Source of the DNA: Dictyoglomaceae bacterium | Lineage (GTDB): Bacteria; Dictyoglomota; Dictyoglomia; Dictyoglomales; Dictyoglomaceae | Assembly (NCBI GenBank): GCA_026417425.1 | Contig: JAOADF010000065.1 | Span: forward strand, 1-30,076 | Length of the DNA stretch: 30,076 nt | Direction: 5' to 3' | Part shown: positions 6,854-17,751 of the stretch, piece after piece | Position numbering within the stretch: the first letter of the stretch is position 1 | Layout: every line of letters starts with the position of its first letter | Notes under the pieces: generated by a model | Databases searched by the model: none | What the model was told of the DNA's origin: nothing | What the model saw: only the letters and a program-made list of their open reading frames with translations | Made by a program: the position numbers and the translations under genes

Positions 6854-7960
6854 TTAGAAGACAACAGAACCTAATACTACTAAGTATAGTTGACCTGCCT
6901 CTTTATATTTATTAACAGTAACAGGAACTCCAGCATTCTTAACAAGGAAAGATCTTATTAAAGTCATATCATTCTTCTTTGCTCTTCCTTCCGCTACTGC
7001 TACTAAATAGTCCACAGCAGTTAAAGTATTAACTATGCTTACAGGAGCTGGCCAAGTTGCAAATCTTCCACTTCCACCTTTTTCCGCTATAGCTTTCTTG
7101 ATTTGTTCTAAAATATAAGGCATATCTCCTTTTTTCTCAGGTGGTATCTTAATTCCAAGAGCACCAGGATATCCATGGGTTGGACTGGGACAGCATTGTT
7201 CTACAAAAATTCCACCATGTTGCAATATAGCCTTAATTAATGGCTCTTGCATCCCACAGTTTGTACTAAATAGGGCTGTTTTAGGACCATATTTAGCTAT
7301 TTGTCTTGGCACATCCTCGAGAATAAACTGTTGGGCTGCAGGAAGACGACCCTCACCAAGAGGATCTGGTGCAGTAACAAAAACAAACTGAATACCTTGA
7401 GCTTTACATTCTTCTTCCATAATTCTTCTTCTTTCAGCTAACAATGGATAGGACATGTGTCTTGGGAAGGAATAATGGATAAATACCTTTGCCCCCATCT
7501 TCTTTGCCTGTCTGATTATGGATCTTCCACGATATCTTTGGTCAGGATCAAGAGCAAAATCAGTCTCTTTATTCACCATTTCTGGATCTTCATGGGGACT
7601 TACAAAGCCTACAAGAAGGTCAGGTCTTACTTCCTTTACTTTTCTTAATGCTGCGAGAGAGCCAGGGACTGCTTGGGCTACCACAATTACTTTTACATTA
7701 GGATCTGCAGCAAGACCAGTAATAATTGAGATTGTGGTTTCTTGCTCTGCCATGAAATTATCTGGGTAAGTTCTATGGATTACTCGATCCGCTCCATACT
7801 TCGCTATAACCCTTTCTGCTGCTCTATATTCATCTTCGCCCTGAGCTACAGTTCCTGTAACTACTCCAATTTTCAACTTTTTTGCTTGTCCAGAAACCAT
7901 ACTGAAGATTAATAGAAGGATTAAAGAGGATAGAAGAATTAATTTAAATACTCTTTTCAT
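6854..7960 (-). CDS. DUF3798-family periplasmic binding protein
   Basis: A 368-residue exported protein. Residues 1-24 form a signal peptide (MKR, then a long Leu/Ile core, then SGQA). The mature part starts 'KKLKIGVVTGTVAQGEDEY' and reads as a two-lobe periplasmic binding protein. I recognise the DUF3798 family from its overall pattern, including 'VSPHEDPEMV', 'FSTNCGMQEPLIKAIL' and 'EQCCPSPTHGYPGALGIK'. It has four mature cysteines (185, 235, 256, 257), two of them adjacent. It is the first gene of an operon that continues with ATPase and permeases, so it is almost certainly the ligand-capture subunit. Family members have no assigned ligand that I know of. AAAGGAGG lies before the ATG, and a near-consensus promoter precedes it. 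Confidence 0.85.
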   Translation of the reverse strand: MKRVFKLILLSSLILLLIFSMVSGQAKKLKIGVVTGTVAQGEDEYRAAERVIAKYGADRVIHRTYPDNFMAEQETTISIITGLAADPNVKVIVVAQAVPGSLAALRKVKEVRPDLLVGFVSPHEDPEMVNKETDFALDPDQRYRGRSIIRQAKKMGAKVFIHYSFPRHMSYPLLAERRRIMEEECKAQGIQFVFVTAPDPLGEGRLPAAQQFILEDVPRQIAKYGPKTALFSTNCGMQEPLIKAILQHGGIFVEQCCPSPTHGYPGALGIKIPPEKKGDMPYILEQIKKAIAEKGGSGRFATWPAPVSIVNTLTAVDYLVAVAEGRAKKNDMTLIRSFLVKNAGVPVTVNKYKEAGQLYLVVLGSVVF

Positions 7961-7990
7961 CTCCTTGCCTCCTTTGTTTAGTTTTCTTTC

Positions 7991-8019
7991 ATTTTAATGA
8001 TTTTAAATTATTATGTCAA
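7991..8019 (-). promoter_or_regulatory. Strong promoter for the DUF3798 ABC operon
   Basis: On the minus strand, a perfect TTGACA (8014-8019), a 17-base spacer and TAAAAT (7991-7996) match the housekeeping consensus in all but one position. Transcription would start near 7984, about 24 bases before the ATG. It separates this operon from the barrel-protein gene upstream. Confidence 0.8.
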
Positions 8020-8059
8020 TTAACTAACTTTACTTTCTTTTAATAACTATAGAAGCCTT

Positions 8060-8956
8060 TTAAAATATCAAAGAAAGTCCAATTCTGTGATGTATTCCTC
8101 CAATTCCTAGGGAATAAAGAAGAGCATAATCAATCCTCCATCTTCCATCAGGACTTCTAAATCCTAAACCAAAAGTTGGAGAGTCAATGTTCCAGCCTAA
8201 TCTAAGATATATAGGATCAAGGAAATATTCTAATCCCACATGATAATGTAAACTGGGAAAATCTAAATCAAAAGCAAGAATAAATTTAGGGGATTGATAG
8301 GATAATCCTATTTTAAATAAGGTCTGAAGTTTTTCCTCAGAAGTATTTTCTCCATCATACCAAGTTAAAGAGGAAAATAAATTCTGGGCTGAAAATCCTA
8401 AGTTAAAATTAGAAAATAATCTTAATAGGATACCTAAATCTATGCTCCACCCATCTCCTTTATAGGGAGAGGGCATATCTACCCACAATCTTTTAAGATT
8501 AATTCCCAAAGCTAAATTTTTTATTCCAATAAAATCTAAGGTTTTTGCCATAGAATATGCTACTTGGTTTTCCACATATAGTATTCCCAGATCCTCAGAA
8601 GGAGAAAGACGGGTATAATAAACTCCAGAAGCCCAAAGTCCCATATCGGGCACTCCAAAGGCAATGTAAGCTGAGGATATATACATTTCTGTTCCAAATC
8701 CTAAATTTTCAGTGGTTAATGGTAAATAATTATAGGAAATACTAAATTGGGAATTCAAAAGGCGAGAGATACTTGCAGGATTAAAAAGAATTCCATCTAT
8801 ATTTCCTTCAATGGCACAAAAGGCATTTCCCATACCTAAAGCACGAGGGCTCCATCCAATAGTAGGACCTGTAGAAGAAAAGGCTCCATAGATCTCCTGA
8901 GCAAAGGATGGAATAATAAGAAAAAGAATTAAGAATAAGAAAATTAATCTTTTCAT
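8060..8956 (-). CDS. PorV/PorQ-like outer-membrane beta-barrel protein
   Basis: A 298-residue exported protein. Residues 1-19 are a signal peptide ending SFAQ. The N-terminal motif 'SPRALGMGNAFCAIEGNIDG' followed by 'ILFNPASISRL' is the hallmark of the PorV/PorQ/UPF0164 group, distant FadL-like barrels. The rest alternates short amphipathic strands with turns and ends 'HHRIGLSLIF', with a C-terminal Phe as usual for outer-membrane barrels. In type IX secretion, PorV carries cargo at the cell surface; whether this protein does so is inference. It starts 10 bases after the stop of a large secreted protein carrying a sorting-like C-terminal domain, so the two are surely co-transcribed. The ATG has GGAGG 8 bases upstream. 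Alternatively it could be a simple porin or structural barrel. Confidence 0.75.
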   Translation of the reverse strand: MKRLIFLFLILFLIIPSFAQEIYGAFSSTGPTIGWSPRALGMGNAFCAIEGNIDGILFNPASISRLLNSQFSISYNYLPLTTENLGFGTEMYISSAYIAFGVPDMGLWASGVYYTRLSPSEDLGILYVENQVAYSMAKTLDFIGIKNLALGINLKRLWVDMPSPYKGDGWSIDLGILLRLFSNFNLGFSAQNLFSSLTWYDGENTSEEKLQTLFKIGLSYQSPKFILAFDLDFPSLHYHVGLEYFLDPIYLRLGWNIDSPTFGLGFRSPDGRWRIDYALLYSLGIGGIHHRIGLSLIF

Positions 8957-8966
8957 AGTAAACCTC

Positions 8967-11900
8967 CTACTTCATGACCACAAATCCTTTAAATCTAACC
9001 CTTTTTCCACTACTTTCCGTAATTATCGCCTTAACAAGGTAATAACCATTGGGAACTAACTTCCCCCTTTCATCCTTTCCATCCCAATATACTGTACCTT
9101 GAACCTGAGGAGTATTATAGTTTTGGGAGCTTATTTTCCTTACTAAGATCCCATTTAAGGAATAAATTTCTATCTCTACATTTTGAATAACTCCAGAAAG
9201 GGCCTGAAATTGATAGTCTATTCTTAAATCTCCTTTATTAGGGGAGAAGACCTTATGAGAGACAACTAAATCACCAATCTCCTGAGGAACCTGTTGAAGT
9301 TTAAAGGTATATGTATCTTCGGTAATATTATCTAATTTATCAGATACTTTTATTCTTACGGTATATATTCCATTGGTCCATGTATATCCACTAATTTGTA
9401 AGGTTAATGTTCCCGTTTTATCATCTGTTGATTTTACAAAAGTGTATGTTCCTGTAACTTCTTGATTCTTAGGATCATATAATTTTATAAAGGTTTTTGC
9501 CAGTCCAAAATCTATCCCTAAGGTTTCATCTTCTACCTTTGCCCAGATACTTTGGGGAGCTATTACTAATATGGAATTCTTTGTAGGATTTACTTCATTA
9601 ATTTTTGGTCCTTTTCTATCTAAGGTAAAGGTGGTTCCAGAAGTTGCAGAGTTTCCTGCCTGATCGTATATCACTATGTCAATATTATATACTCCATCAC
9701 TACTAAATACTTCTTGCCCAAATCTTGCAACAAGCTTTGTAGCTGTTGATTCTAAAGGTATGAAGGATGTGGATGTTGAGGATCCTTGGAAAGTAACCGT
9801 TGCTCTTGATCTTATAAAATCTATTCCACTCATCAATTCCGAATACCCCACTTCTATCTTTTCCACAGATTTTACATTGCCCGTAGGAGAAATACTTATT
9901 ATTTGAGGAGATTTCAAATCTAAAGTAAATTTTTGGGGAAGATATAAAACATTTTCTAATAAGTCTGATGCTTTAATAGTTAAATAATAATCTCCTTCTA
10001 TCCAAGTATATGTAGAGGATATATTTAAAATTAATTCAACAGTTTTTAGATTTATTATATTTAGAGTAAGGGTAGAAGGAACTTGACTCCATGTGGAATC
10101 TTTTAATTCTAAAAAGGTTTTTTGAGTATTAGTATGTATTCCCACAGTATCATCCTTTACGGTAATCTTTATTTGGGAAAGGGTATAGTTTATTAAGGTT
10201 TGAGTAAGAGAAGAACTTATTATGTAAGGAGCAGTCCTATCTAATACAAAATATGTATAAGTAGAACTACTATTTCCTGCCTTATCCACTAAGGAGATAA
10301 CCAAATCATATTTTCCATCTCTGGTTAGAATGTTTTGAGGAATATTTGCTATGGCATATATACTTGATGAAAGATCCTTATCAAATAATAAGGTTATCTC
10401 TTCTAAATTGGGAGTATAGATTTTTATATGAGATCTTGAGGGAGGAAGGGGATAATTATCCCAAAAGTCCAATCCAGAACCAATATCACTATAAGAAACT
10501 CTAATTTGATTTACAGAGACCACATTACCCGTAGGATATACGTTTAGGATTTGGGGAGGAGAATTGTCTATAATAAAGGATGATCTTGTAAGGGAACCTA
10601 TATTGCCATTTTTATCAATGGGAATAACTTCAATAAAGTACTGTCCTGAAGTTAAAGGAGAGGTAAAGCTCCAGTATAATGTGTTTATTCCATTGTGGGA
10701 TTTTATTCCTCCTATTAATCTTCCCAAGTTATCTTTGACCAATATACTTGATGCATCTAAATCTGGTCCTACTCCTGGTCCATCATCTAATACTGCAGAA
10801 ACTGAAGAAATTTGAGATACTAAACTTCCATCTTCAGGAGTAAAGGAAATAACCCTTGGAGGAGTAGTATCTACTTGGGGAGGAGAAACTTCTTGTATTC
10901 TAATAATAGTTGTAATCTCTTTTAATGGAATCTCCAATTCCCTTGTAGGATCATCAGGATGGGTTATGGTATAGGTTGCGGAAAGAACCAATCTATAATC
11001 TCCAGAAGGAACCCCAGTGATCATCCACCACCAAGAAGCTATTACATTAGGATCATCTTTGACAAGTTGGGGATCCTTCTCTCCATACCAATAGAAATTT
11101 CCACTTCCTGTAAGGTTTGAAGGAAGAGTAATACTTCTTACCAGTGCTCCCATGGAATCATAGATTTTTACCCGTGTATTTTTTAAAGTATTTGAGGAGC
11201 CCCCTGGTCTTTGGAGAATATCAAATTGGAAAGAGGCGCCTATAAGTAAAACTGCAGATTGGTCTAAATAAAACTGGGGTGAAAAATTGAAAATATTTTC
11301 TCTATCATCTATAGGGAATTTATATCCATCCCTTGAATAGGAAGCTCTGTATGTTGCATCACTGGGTAATACAGTATTAAAGGGGTTGGGCATTCCGTAG
11401 AAATTTGCAAGCTCCATATCGGGAATATCTAAGATAAATCTTCCTGTGGCGGAATTAATATTTCCTGCATAGTCCCTTGCAGTTATTGTATATATAATAA
11501 ACCCTTCCGAAGGAACTTTGTAAGTTCCACCAAAAACTCCATATCCATCCCACTCAAAGTAATAAGTTTTGGGAGTAGAACATATAGCATTATTCCATTC
11601 TGGTGGAGTATAGATATTTCCATCTTTATCTTGTAATGTAATGGTTACTGTGGAATATTCATTTAAATTAAAAGATATGGTTATTTTATCTCTAAATCCA
11701 TCACCATCTGGAGAAAAGGGGTTAGGAATTGCATTTAAATTATCAATAATAGGTTTTGTTCTATCCGCCTTTGCATAACCTATGGAAGTTGTTCGAGTTT
11801 GGGTTCCATCGTATATAGCGACTACATAGCTATATAAAACTCCATCTTCTGTATTGGTATCAGTATAAGTAGTTAATGTAGTCTGAGTATAAAAATTATT

Positions 11901-12092
11901 GGGATAAGGATTTCCTTCTCCCTTTATTCGATATATGGAATAAGTTCCTGAGACTGTTGAAGTCCAAGAAAGCTCAATTTTTCCATCGGGGATTGCTCTT
12001 GGATAATCAGATTTCCATTGAATACTTTGGGCAAAGGAAAAAGAAAAAAGAGAGATTAAGGATACAAATAAGAAGATAAGAATTTTTTTCAT
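8967..12092 (-). CDS. Large secreted surface protein with Ig-like repeats and FlgD/type IX-like C-terminal domain
   Basis: I start it at the ATG at 12090-12092 (1041 residues) because GGGAGG lies 6 bases before it and the protein then begins with a signal peptide, 'MKKILIFLFVSLISLFSFSF' then AQ. An in-frame ATG 45 bases further upstream would bury that signal. Residues 25-105 resemble fibronectin III. Two FlgD-like segments follow, marked by 'NPFSPDGDGFRDKITISFNL' and 'VKIYDSMGALVRSITL'. Next come five repeats of about 100-109 residues starting near 409, 510, 619, 726 and 826, each with a (S/T/A/G)P-(R/Q/Y/K)-(V/I) motif and a Gly-(Val/Leu/Ile)-Asp or similar turn. The last 100 residues ('VEIEIYSLNGILVRKISS', 'GTVYWDGKDERGKLVPNGYY', final 'FVVMK') look like a FlgD Ig or type IX sorting domain. 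Probably a surface or adhesion protein; no enzyme domain was seen. Confidence 0.8.
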   Translation of the reverse strand: MKKILIFLFVSLISLFSFSFAQSIQWKSDYPRAIPDGKIELSWTSTVSGTYSIYRIKGEGNPYPNNFYTQTTLTTYTDTNTEDGVLYSYVVAIYDGTQTRTTSIGYAKADRTKPIIDNLNAIPNPFSPDGDGFRDKITISFNLNEYSTVTITLQDKDGNIYTPPEWNNAICSTPKTYYFEWDGYGVFGGTYKVPSEGFIIYTITARDYAGNINSATGRFILDIPDMELANFYGMPNPFNTVLPSDATYRASYSRDGYKFPIDDRENIFNFSPQFYLDQSAVLLIGASFQFDILQRPGGSSNTLKNTRVKIYDSMGALVRSITLPSNLTGSGNFYWYGEKDPQLVKDDPNVIASWWWMITGVPSGDYRLVLSATYTITHPDDPTRELEIPLKEITTIIRIQEVSPPQVDTTPPRVISFTPEDGSLVSQISSVSAVLDDGPGVGPDLDASSILVKDNLGRLIGGIKSHNGINTLYWSFTSPLTSGQYFIEVIPIDKNGNIGSLTRSSFIIDNSPPQILNVYPTGNVVSVNQIRVSYSDIGSGLDFWDNYPLPPSRSHIKIYTPNLEEITLLFDKDLSSSIYAIANIPQNILTRDGKYDLVISLVDKAGNSSSTYTYFVLDRTAPYIISSSLTQTLINYTLSQIKITVKDDTVGIHTNTQKTFLELKDSTWSQVPSTLTLNIINLKTVELILNISSTYTWIEGDYYLTIKASDLLENVLYLPQKFTLDLKSPQIISISPTGNVKSVEKIEVGYSELMSGIDFIRSRATVTFQGSSTSTSFIPLESTATKLVARFGQEVFSSDGVYNIDIVIYDQAGNSATSGTTFTLDRKGPKINEVNPTKNSILVIAPQSIWAKVEDETLGIDFGLAKTFIKLYDPKNQEVTGTYTFVKSTDDKTGTLTLQISGYTWTNGIYTVRIKVSDKLDNITEDTYTFKLQQVPQEIGDLVVSHKVFSPNKGDLRIDYQFQALSGVIQNVEIEIYSLNGILVRKISSQNYNTPQVQGTVYWDGKDERGKLVPNGYYLVKAIITESSGKRVRFKGFVVMK

Positions 12093-12138
12093 AATCTTCC
12101 TCCCAGGATAATATTTCATAATAAAAACATTTTTCAAT

Positions 12139-12147
12139 ATTATACCA
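12139..12147 (-). promoter_or_regulatory. Extended -10 promoter for the surface-protein operon
   Basis: The minus strand reads TGGTATAAT, a perfect -10 with the TGN extension (TATAAT at 12139-12144). No good -35 is seen 17 bases upstream, as expected for an extended -10 promoter. The region upstream overlaps the -35 of the divergent glpP promoter. Confidence 0.6.
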
Positions 12148-12154
12148 TAACTTT

Positions 12155-12184
12155 TTGACAGAATAAGGAAATTTCTGATATAAT
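12155..12184 (+). promoter_or_regulatory. Consensus promoter for the glpP-like gene
   Basis: TTGACA (12155-12160) and TATAAT (12179-12184) are both perfect, separated by 18 bases. The predicted start near 12191 gives a leader of about 42 bases with no obvious hairpin; AAAGGGG serves as ribosome site. Confidence 0.8.
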
Positions 12185-12232
12185 TTTTTACCAGAAAATA
12201 CTTTAAAAATCTTTAATATAAAGGGGTTTAGT

Positions 12233-12817
12233 ATGGAAAAAAAGATAAAGAAAAGTGATTTTTTGCAAGTTTTAAAGGGTAGTCCCATAATTGCTGCTGT
12301 AAGAGAGGAGGAAAGATTAACTCAAGCCCTACAAAGTAAAACAAAGGTCCTTTTCTTATTAAAAACCAATATTTTGACCCTTCCCAATGTGGTTCAGGAA
12401 ATAAAAAAACATGATAAATTAGTTTTTATTCATCTTGATCTTTTAGAAGGATTAGCCCAAGATAAATATGCATTAAGATATCTTGGGGAAGTGGTAGGAA
12501 TTGATGGGGTAATAACTACAAGAACAAATCTTATACAACAAGCAAAGGAAGAGGAATTAATTGCAATACAAAGATTTTTTGTGCTGGACTCATCCGCCTT
12601 AGCAACAGGAGTAAAGATCATGCAAACATCAGATCCTGATTTTGTTGAAATTTTACCTGGAATTATATTTATTCATTTAGGTGAAGAATTAAAAAATCAA
12701 CTTTCTTATCCTTTAATTGCAGGAGGACTTATTAGAACCCCTGAAGAAGCAAAAGATATTTTGAATGCGGGAGCGGTAGGAGTATCTACAACATCTATTG
12801 CTCTTTGGAACCTTTAG
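12233..12817 (+). CDS. glpP: GlpP-family glycerol-3-phosphate-responsive antiterminator
   Basis: A 194-residue TIM-barrel-like protein. The family is recognised from 'GSPIIAAVREEERLTQAL', 'VFIHLDLLEGLAQDKYALRY', 'GVITTRTNLIQQAKEE', 'FVEILPGIIF' and 'PLIAGGLIRTPEEAKDILNA'. In Bacillus, GlpP with glycerol-3-phosphate binds the leader RNA of glp operons and prevents termination, switching on glycerol use. No glp gene lies in this window, so targets must be elsewhere or the ligand may differ. The gene stands alone on the plus strand behind a perfect promoter and diverges from the surface-protein operon. Its last 23 bases overlap the end of atpC on the opposite strand, with no terminator between them. 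The length is normal for the family. Confidence 0.9.
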   Translation: MEKKIKKSDFLQVLKGSPIIAAVREEERLTQALQSKTKVLFLLKTNILTLPNVVQEIKKHDKLVFIHLDLLEGLAQDKYALRYLGEVVGIDGVITTRTNLIQQAKEEELIAIQRFFVLDSSALATGVKIMQTSDPDFVEILPGIIFIHLGEELKNQLSYPLIAGGLIRTPEEAKDILNAGAVGVSTTSIALWNL

Positions 12818-13228
12818 CTTCTTCTAAGCTCTTTACTGCTCTAAGTTTTGCTAAAGCTTTTTGAAGGGAAGTATAAAGCTGAACTCTTTGAGAAATAGCT
12901 CTTTTCTGAGATAAAAGTTGTTCTAATTCTTCCTTTTCCTTGTTTACTTTTAAAATATCGATATCTTCTGCTCTTTCTGCAGAATCTACGGTTATATATA
13001 CATTATTATCAACTATTTCCATAAAACCTTCTCCTATAGCAAAATAATGATACTCATTATTATAAATTATCTTCATTACTCCAATAGTTAGATGAGCAAG
13101 GGTATTTATGTGTCCGGGAAGAATACCTAAGAGTCCATCTTCCACGGGAACAACTATATAAGATACATCTCCTTTAAAAATAACTTTTTCTGGGGTTGTT
13201 AATTCTAAATGTAAAAATTTTTCCCTCA

Positions 13229-13229
<1 letters not shown>
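12795..13229 (-). CDS. atpC: ATP synthase epsilon subunit
   Basis: A 144-residue subunit with the usual two parts: an N-terminal beta sandwich to about residue 85 (seen 'YIVVPVEDGLLGILPGHINT') and a C-terminal helical hairpin ('KEKEELEQLLSQKRAISQRV' onwards). Epsilon sits on the rotor stalk with gamma and can inhibit ATP hydrolysis through its C-terminal helices. The ATG overlaps the stop of atpD by one base (TAATG). It is the last gene of the atp operon, and its end overlaps the convergent glpP-like gene by 23 bases. Confidence 0.93.
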
Positions 13230-15477
<2,248 letters not shown>

Positions 15478-15506
<29 letters not shown>

Positions 15507-17007
15507 ATTCCCTTTGAAACTCCTGAAAACTATTATGAAGTTCGTAAATAATCTGGTCTGTTAATTCCAATTTCTGTCTTATCAAAGATAATAAAGGTGA
15601 GTATTTTGTGGAGATATATTCCATATATTTTGAAACAATCTCTTTTACTTGATTCACAGGATAGGAATCTAAAAATCCTCCGTTTAATAAGTAAAAGGTA
15701 ATGATCTCCTCTTCGATGGGCTGAACTTCATGAATTCTCTGTTTCAGCATCTCCTCTATTCTCAATCCTCTTTCCACCTTTTTCTTTGTTGTGGCATCAA
15801 GCTCTGTCCCAAATTCTAAAAACAAAGAAAATTCTCTGTATTGAGCAAGACTTAGTCTCAACATACCTGCAACTTGCCTCATACCTTTAGGTTGGGCAGA
15901 ACCTCCCACCCTTGATACTGAAAGTCCCACATTTACAGCTGGTCTTATTCCTACATTAAACAGAGAAGTATCTAAATAGATCTGCCCATCGGTTATGGAG
16001 ATTAAATTTGTTGGAATATACGTAGATATTTCTCCTGCAAGGGCTTCTGCAATAGGAAGAGCAGTTAATGATCCGCCTCCTTTTTTAATACTAAGTTTTG
16101 CAGATCTTTCCAACAAATGGGAGTGAAGATAAAAAATATCACCAGGATAGGCTTCTCTTCCCGGAATTCTTCTTAATAAAAGGGCAATCTCCCTATAGGT
16201 ATTGGCATGTTTTGTAAGATCATCATAAACAATTAATACCTTTTCCCCCTGCATCATGAAATATTCTCCCATAGTACATCCAGAAAAGGGAGCAAGATAA
16301 CGAAGGGATGGAGACTCATCGGGAAAGGTAGCAATTATAATTGTATTTCCCAGTGCCTTATAATCCTTTAAAGTTTGATAAATACGTGCAACATTGGTTC
16401 TTTTTTGGGCAATAGCTACATATATACATATAGTTCCATATCTTCTTTGGTTTATGATGGTATCTATAGCTATGGTTGTTTTTCCTGTCTGTCTATCTCC
16501 CAAGATCAATTCCCTTTGTCCATGACCTATAGGGATTAGAGCATCTATAACCCTTATTCCTGTATAAAGAGGCTCCTTTACAGGTTCCCTATCAAAAATA
16601 GTAGGAGCGGATCTATCTATGGGAAGGTGGTATTCTGGATATACATCTCCAAGACCATCTAAAGGATTTCCAAGAGGATCAATAACCCTTCCCAAGAAAC
16701 TGCTTCCCACAGGTACCTGAACTATTTTCCCTGTAGAATATACCAAATCTCCCTCCTTTACATATTTATCCTTATTAAGAAGGATCACTCCTACAAAATC
16801 CTCAGAAAGACTAAGAACCATTCCGAGAGCTCCTGAGGAAAAAGCTACAATCTCTCCTAAGAAAGAATCATTCAAGAGGGAGACTTGAGCTACTCCATCT
16901 CCAACATATTTAACATAACCTATATTGGAGAGCCTTGGATTAAAATCATACTTCTCTATTCTTTTCTCTATTTCTTTCCAAGGAAGACCTAATATGGTCT
17001 CTCTCAT
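15478..17007 (-). CDS. atpA: ATP synthase alpha subunit
   Basis: The 509-residue non-catalytic nucleotide-binding subunit of F1. Walker A is GDRQTGKT at 170-177, followed by 'TIAIDTIINQ', and the arginine-finger region 'VNVGLSVSRVGGSAQ' is intact. The N-terminal helix (residues 8-28, with 'WKEIEKRIEKYDF'), which normally docks onto the N-terminal domain of delta, is still present even though that delta domain is missing from the stator protein encoded just upstream. The gap to the upstream gene is 2 bases; the end overlaps atpG by 29 bases. Confidence 0.97.
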
Positions 17008-17009
17008 AC

Positions 17010-17747
17010 TTAAATATTCTCCGTCTCCTTTATATATTGATAAATCTGATTTAGATGATAATCTAGGGAATGATCCAAAAGATATTCTCCAATAAAGATC
17101 TTGAATCCCAGAATCATTGATGGATCTTCCTCATAGATAAACTCCCAATCCCCAGGAAGAATATTTCTTATTTTTTCTTCAATTTCCTTTATAATAATAG
17201 AATTTAATTCATTAGAGGATACAAATTTTACCTCTTTTATAGAGTTCATATTTAACTTGTAAATATATTTCTCAAAGGAATCTAAAAAGGAAAATAAAAA
17301 CATTTCTTGGGAATTAGGAGGAAGAAATTTTATAAAAAACTGACGAGTAATAAGCTTAGAAAGGGCAACAATCTCTTCCTTTGAAGTTTCCAGCGCTCTC
17401 CTTCTTTCTGCCTTCGCTATATCGTGGGCTTTTAAAATGATTTTTTCTGCCTCTTCCTCCGCCTTTGCAATGATCTCCTGTTTAATCTTCTCCGCATTTC
17501 CTACTGCTTCTTCCACAATCTTTACCGCTTCATTTCTTGCAGAGACAAGTCTTTCTTCTCTCCTCTTTCTTAATTCTTCTGCTTCCTTTAGTTTTTCCTC
17601 TGCATTTTTTATGGCATCCTCAATTTTCTTTTTTCTTTCCTCCATTATTCTTAAAATATTTCCAATGAAATATCTTTTTATGATCCATGCAAGGATCAGT
17701 AGGTTAATTATAGAAGAAAATATAGTAAGAATATTAAAATTAAACAT
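17010..17747 (-). CDS. ATP synthase stator: fused b subunit and C-terminal part of delta
   Basis: A 245-residue protein occupying the place of both atpF and atpH. Residues 5-30 form the single membrane helix of subunit b, and 35-135 a long charged coiled coil ('KNAEEKLKEAEELRKRREER'). From about 170 the sequence changes to the C-terminal domain of delta: 'KEVKFVSSNELNSIIIKEIE' and the highly typical 'DPSMILGFKIFIGEYLLDHS' (209-228), ending 'DYHLNQIYQYI'. The N-terminal helical bundle of delta, about 105 residues, is absent. No separate delta gene lies in the operon. It would serve as peripheral stalk holding alpha3beta3 still. The ATG lies 4 bases after atpE; its ribosome site is weak, suggesting coupling. 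The fusion reading rests on family motifs I recognise by eye. Confidence 0.85.
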   Translation of the reverse strand: MFNFNILTIFSSIINLLILAWIIKRYFIGNILRIMEERKKKIEDAIKNAEEKLKEAEELRKRREERLVSARNEAVKIVEEAVGNAEKIKQEIIAKAEEEAEKIILKAHDIAKAERRRALETSKEEIVALSKLITRQFFIKFLPPNSQEMFLFSFLDSFEKYIYKLNMNSIKEVKFVSSNELNSIIIKEIEEKIRNILPGDWEFIYEEDPSMILGFKIFIGEYLLDHSLDYHLNQIYQYIKETENI

Positions 17748-17751
17748 ATGT

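Noticed and set aside
8557..9906. Plus-strand ORFs opposite the surface-protein and barrel genes
   Set aside because: They lack ribosome sites and family motifs, and the opposite strand carries convincing exported proteins.
9860..10540. DNA-level direct repeats in the surface-protein gene
   Set aside because: Short similar stretches encode the shared PTGNV motif of the Ig-like repeats; they reflect protein repeats, not a mobile or recombining DNA element.
12093..12137. N-terminal extension of the large surface protein from an ATG at 12137
   Set aside because: It would put 15 residues before a perfect signal peptide; the ATG at 12090-12092 has GGGAGG at the right distance.
12007..12288. 93-residue minus-strand ORF spanning the divergent promoters
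   Set aside because: It covers the promoter region and the starts of two real genes, has no family resemblance or ribosome site, and runs through both -10 boxes.
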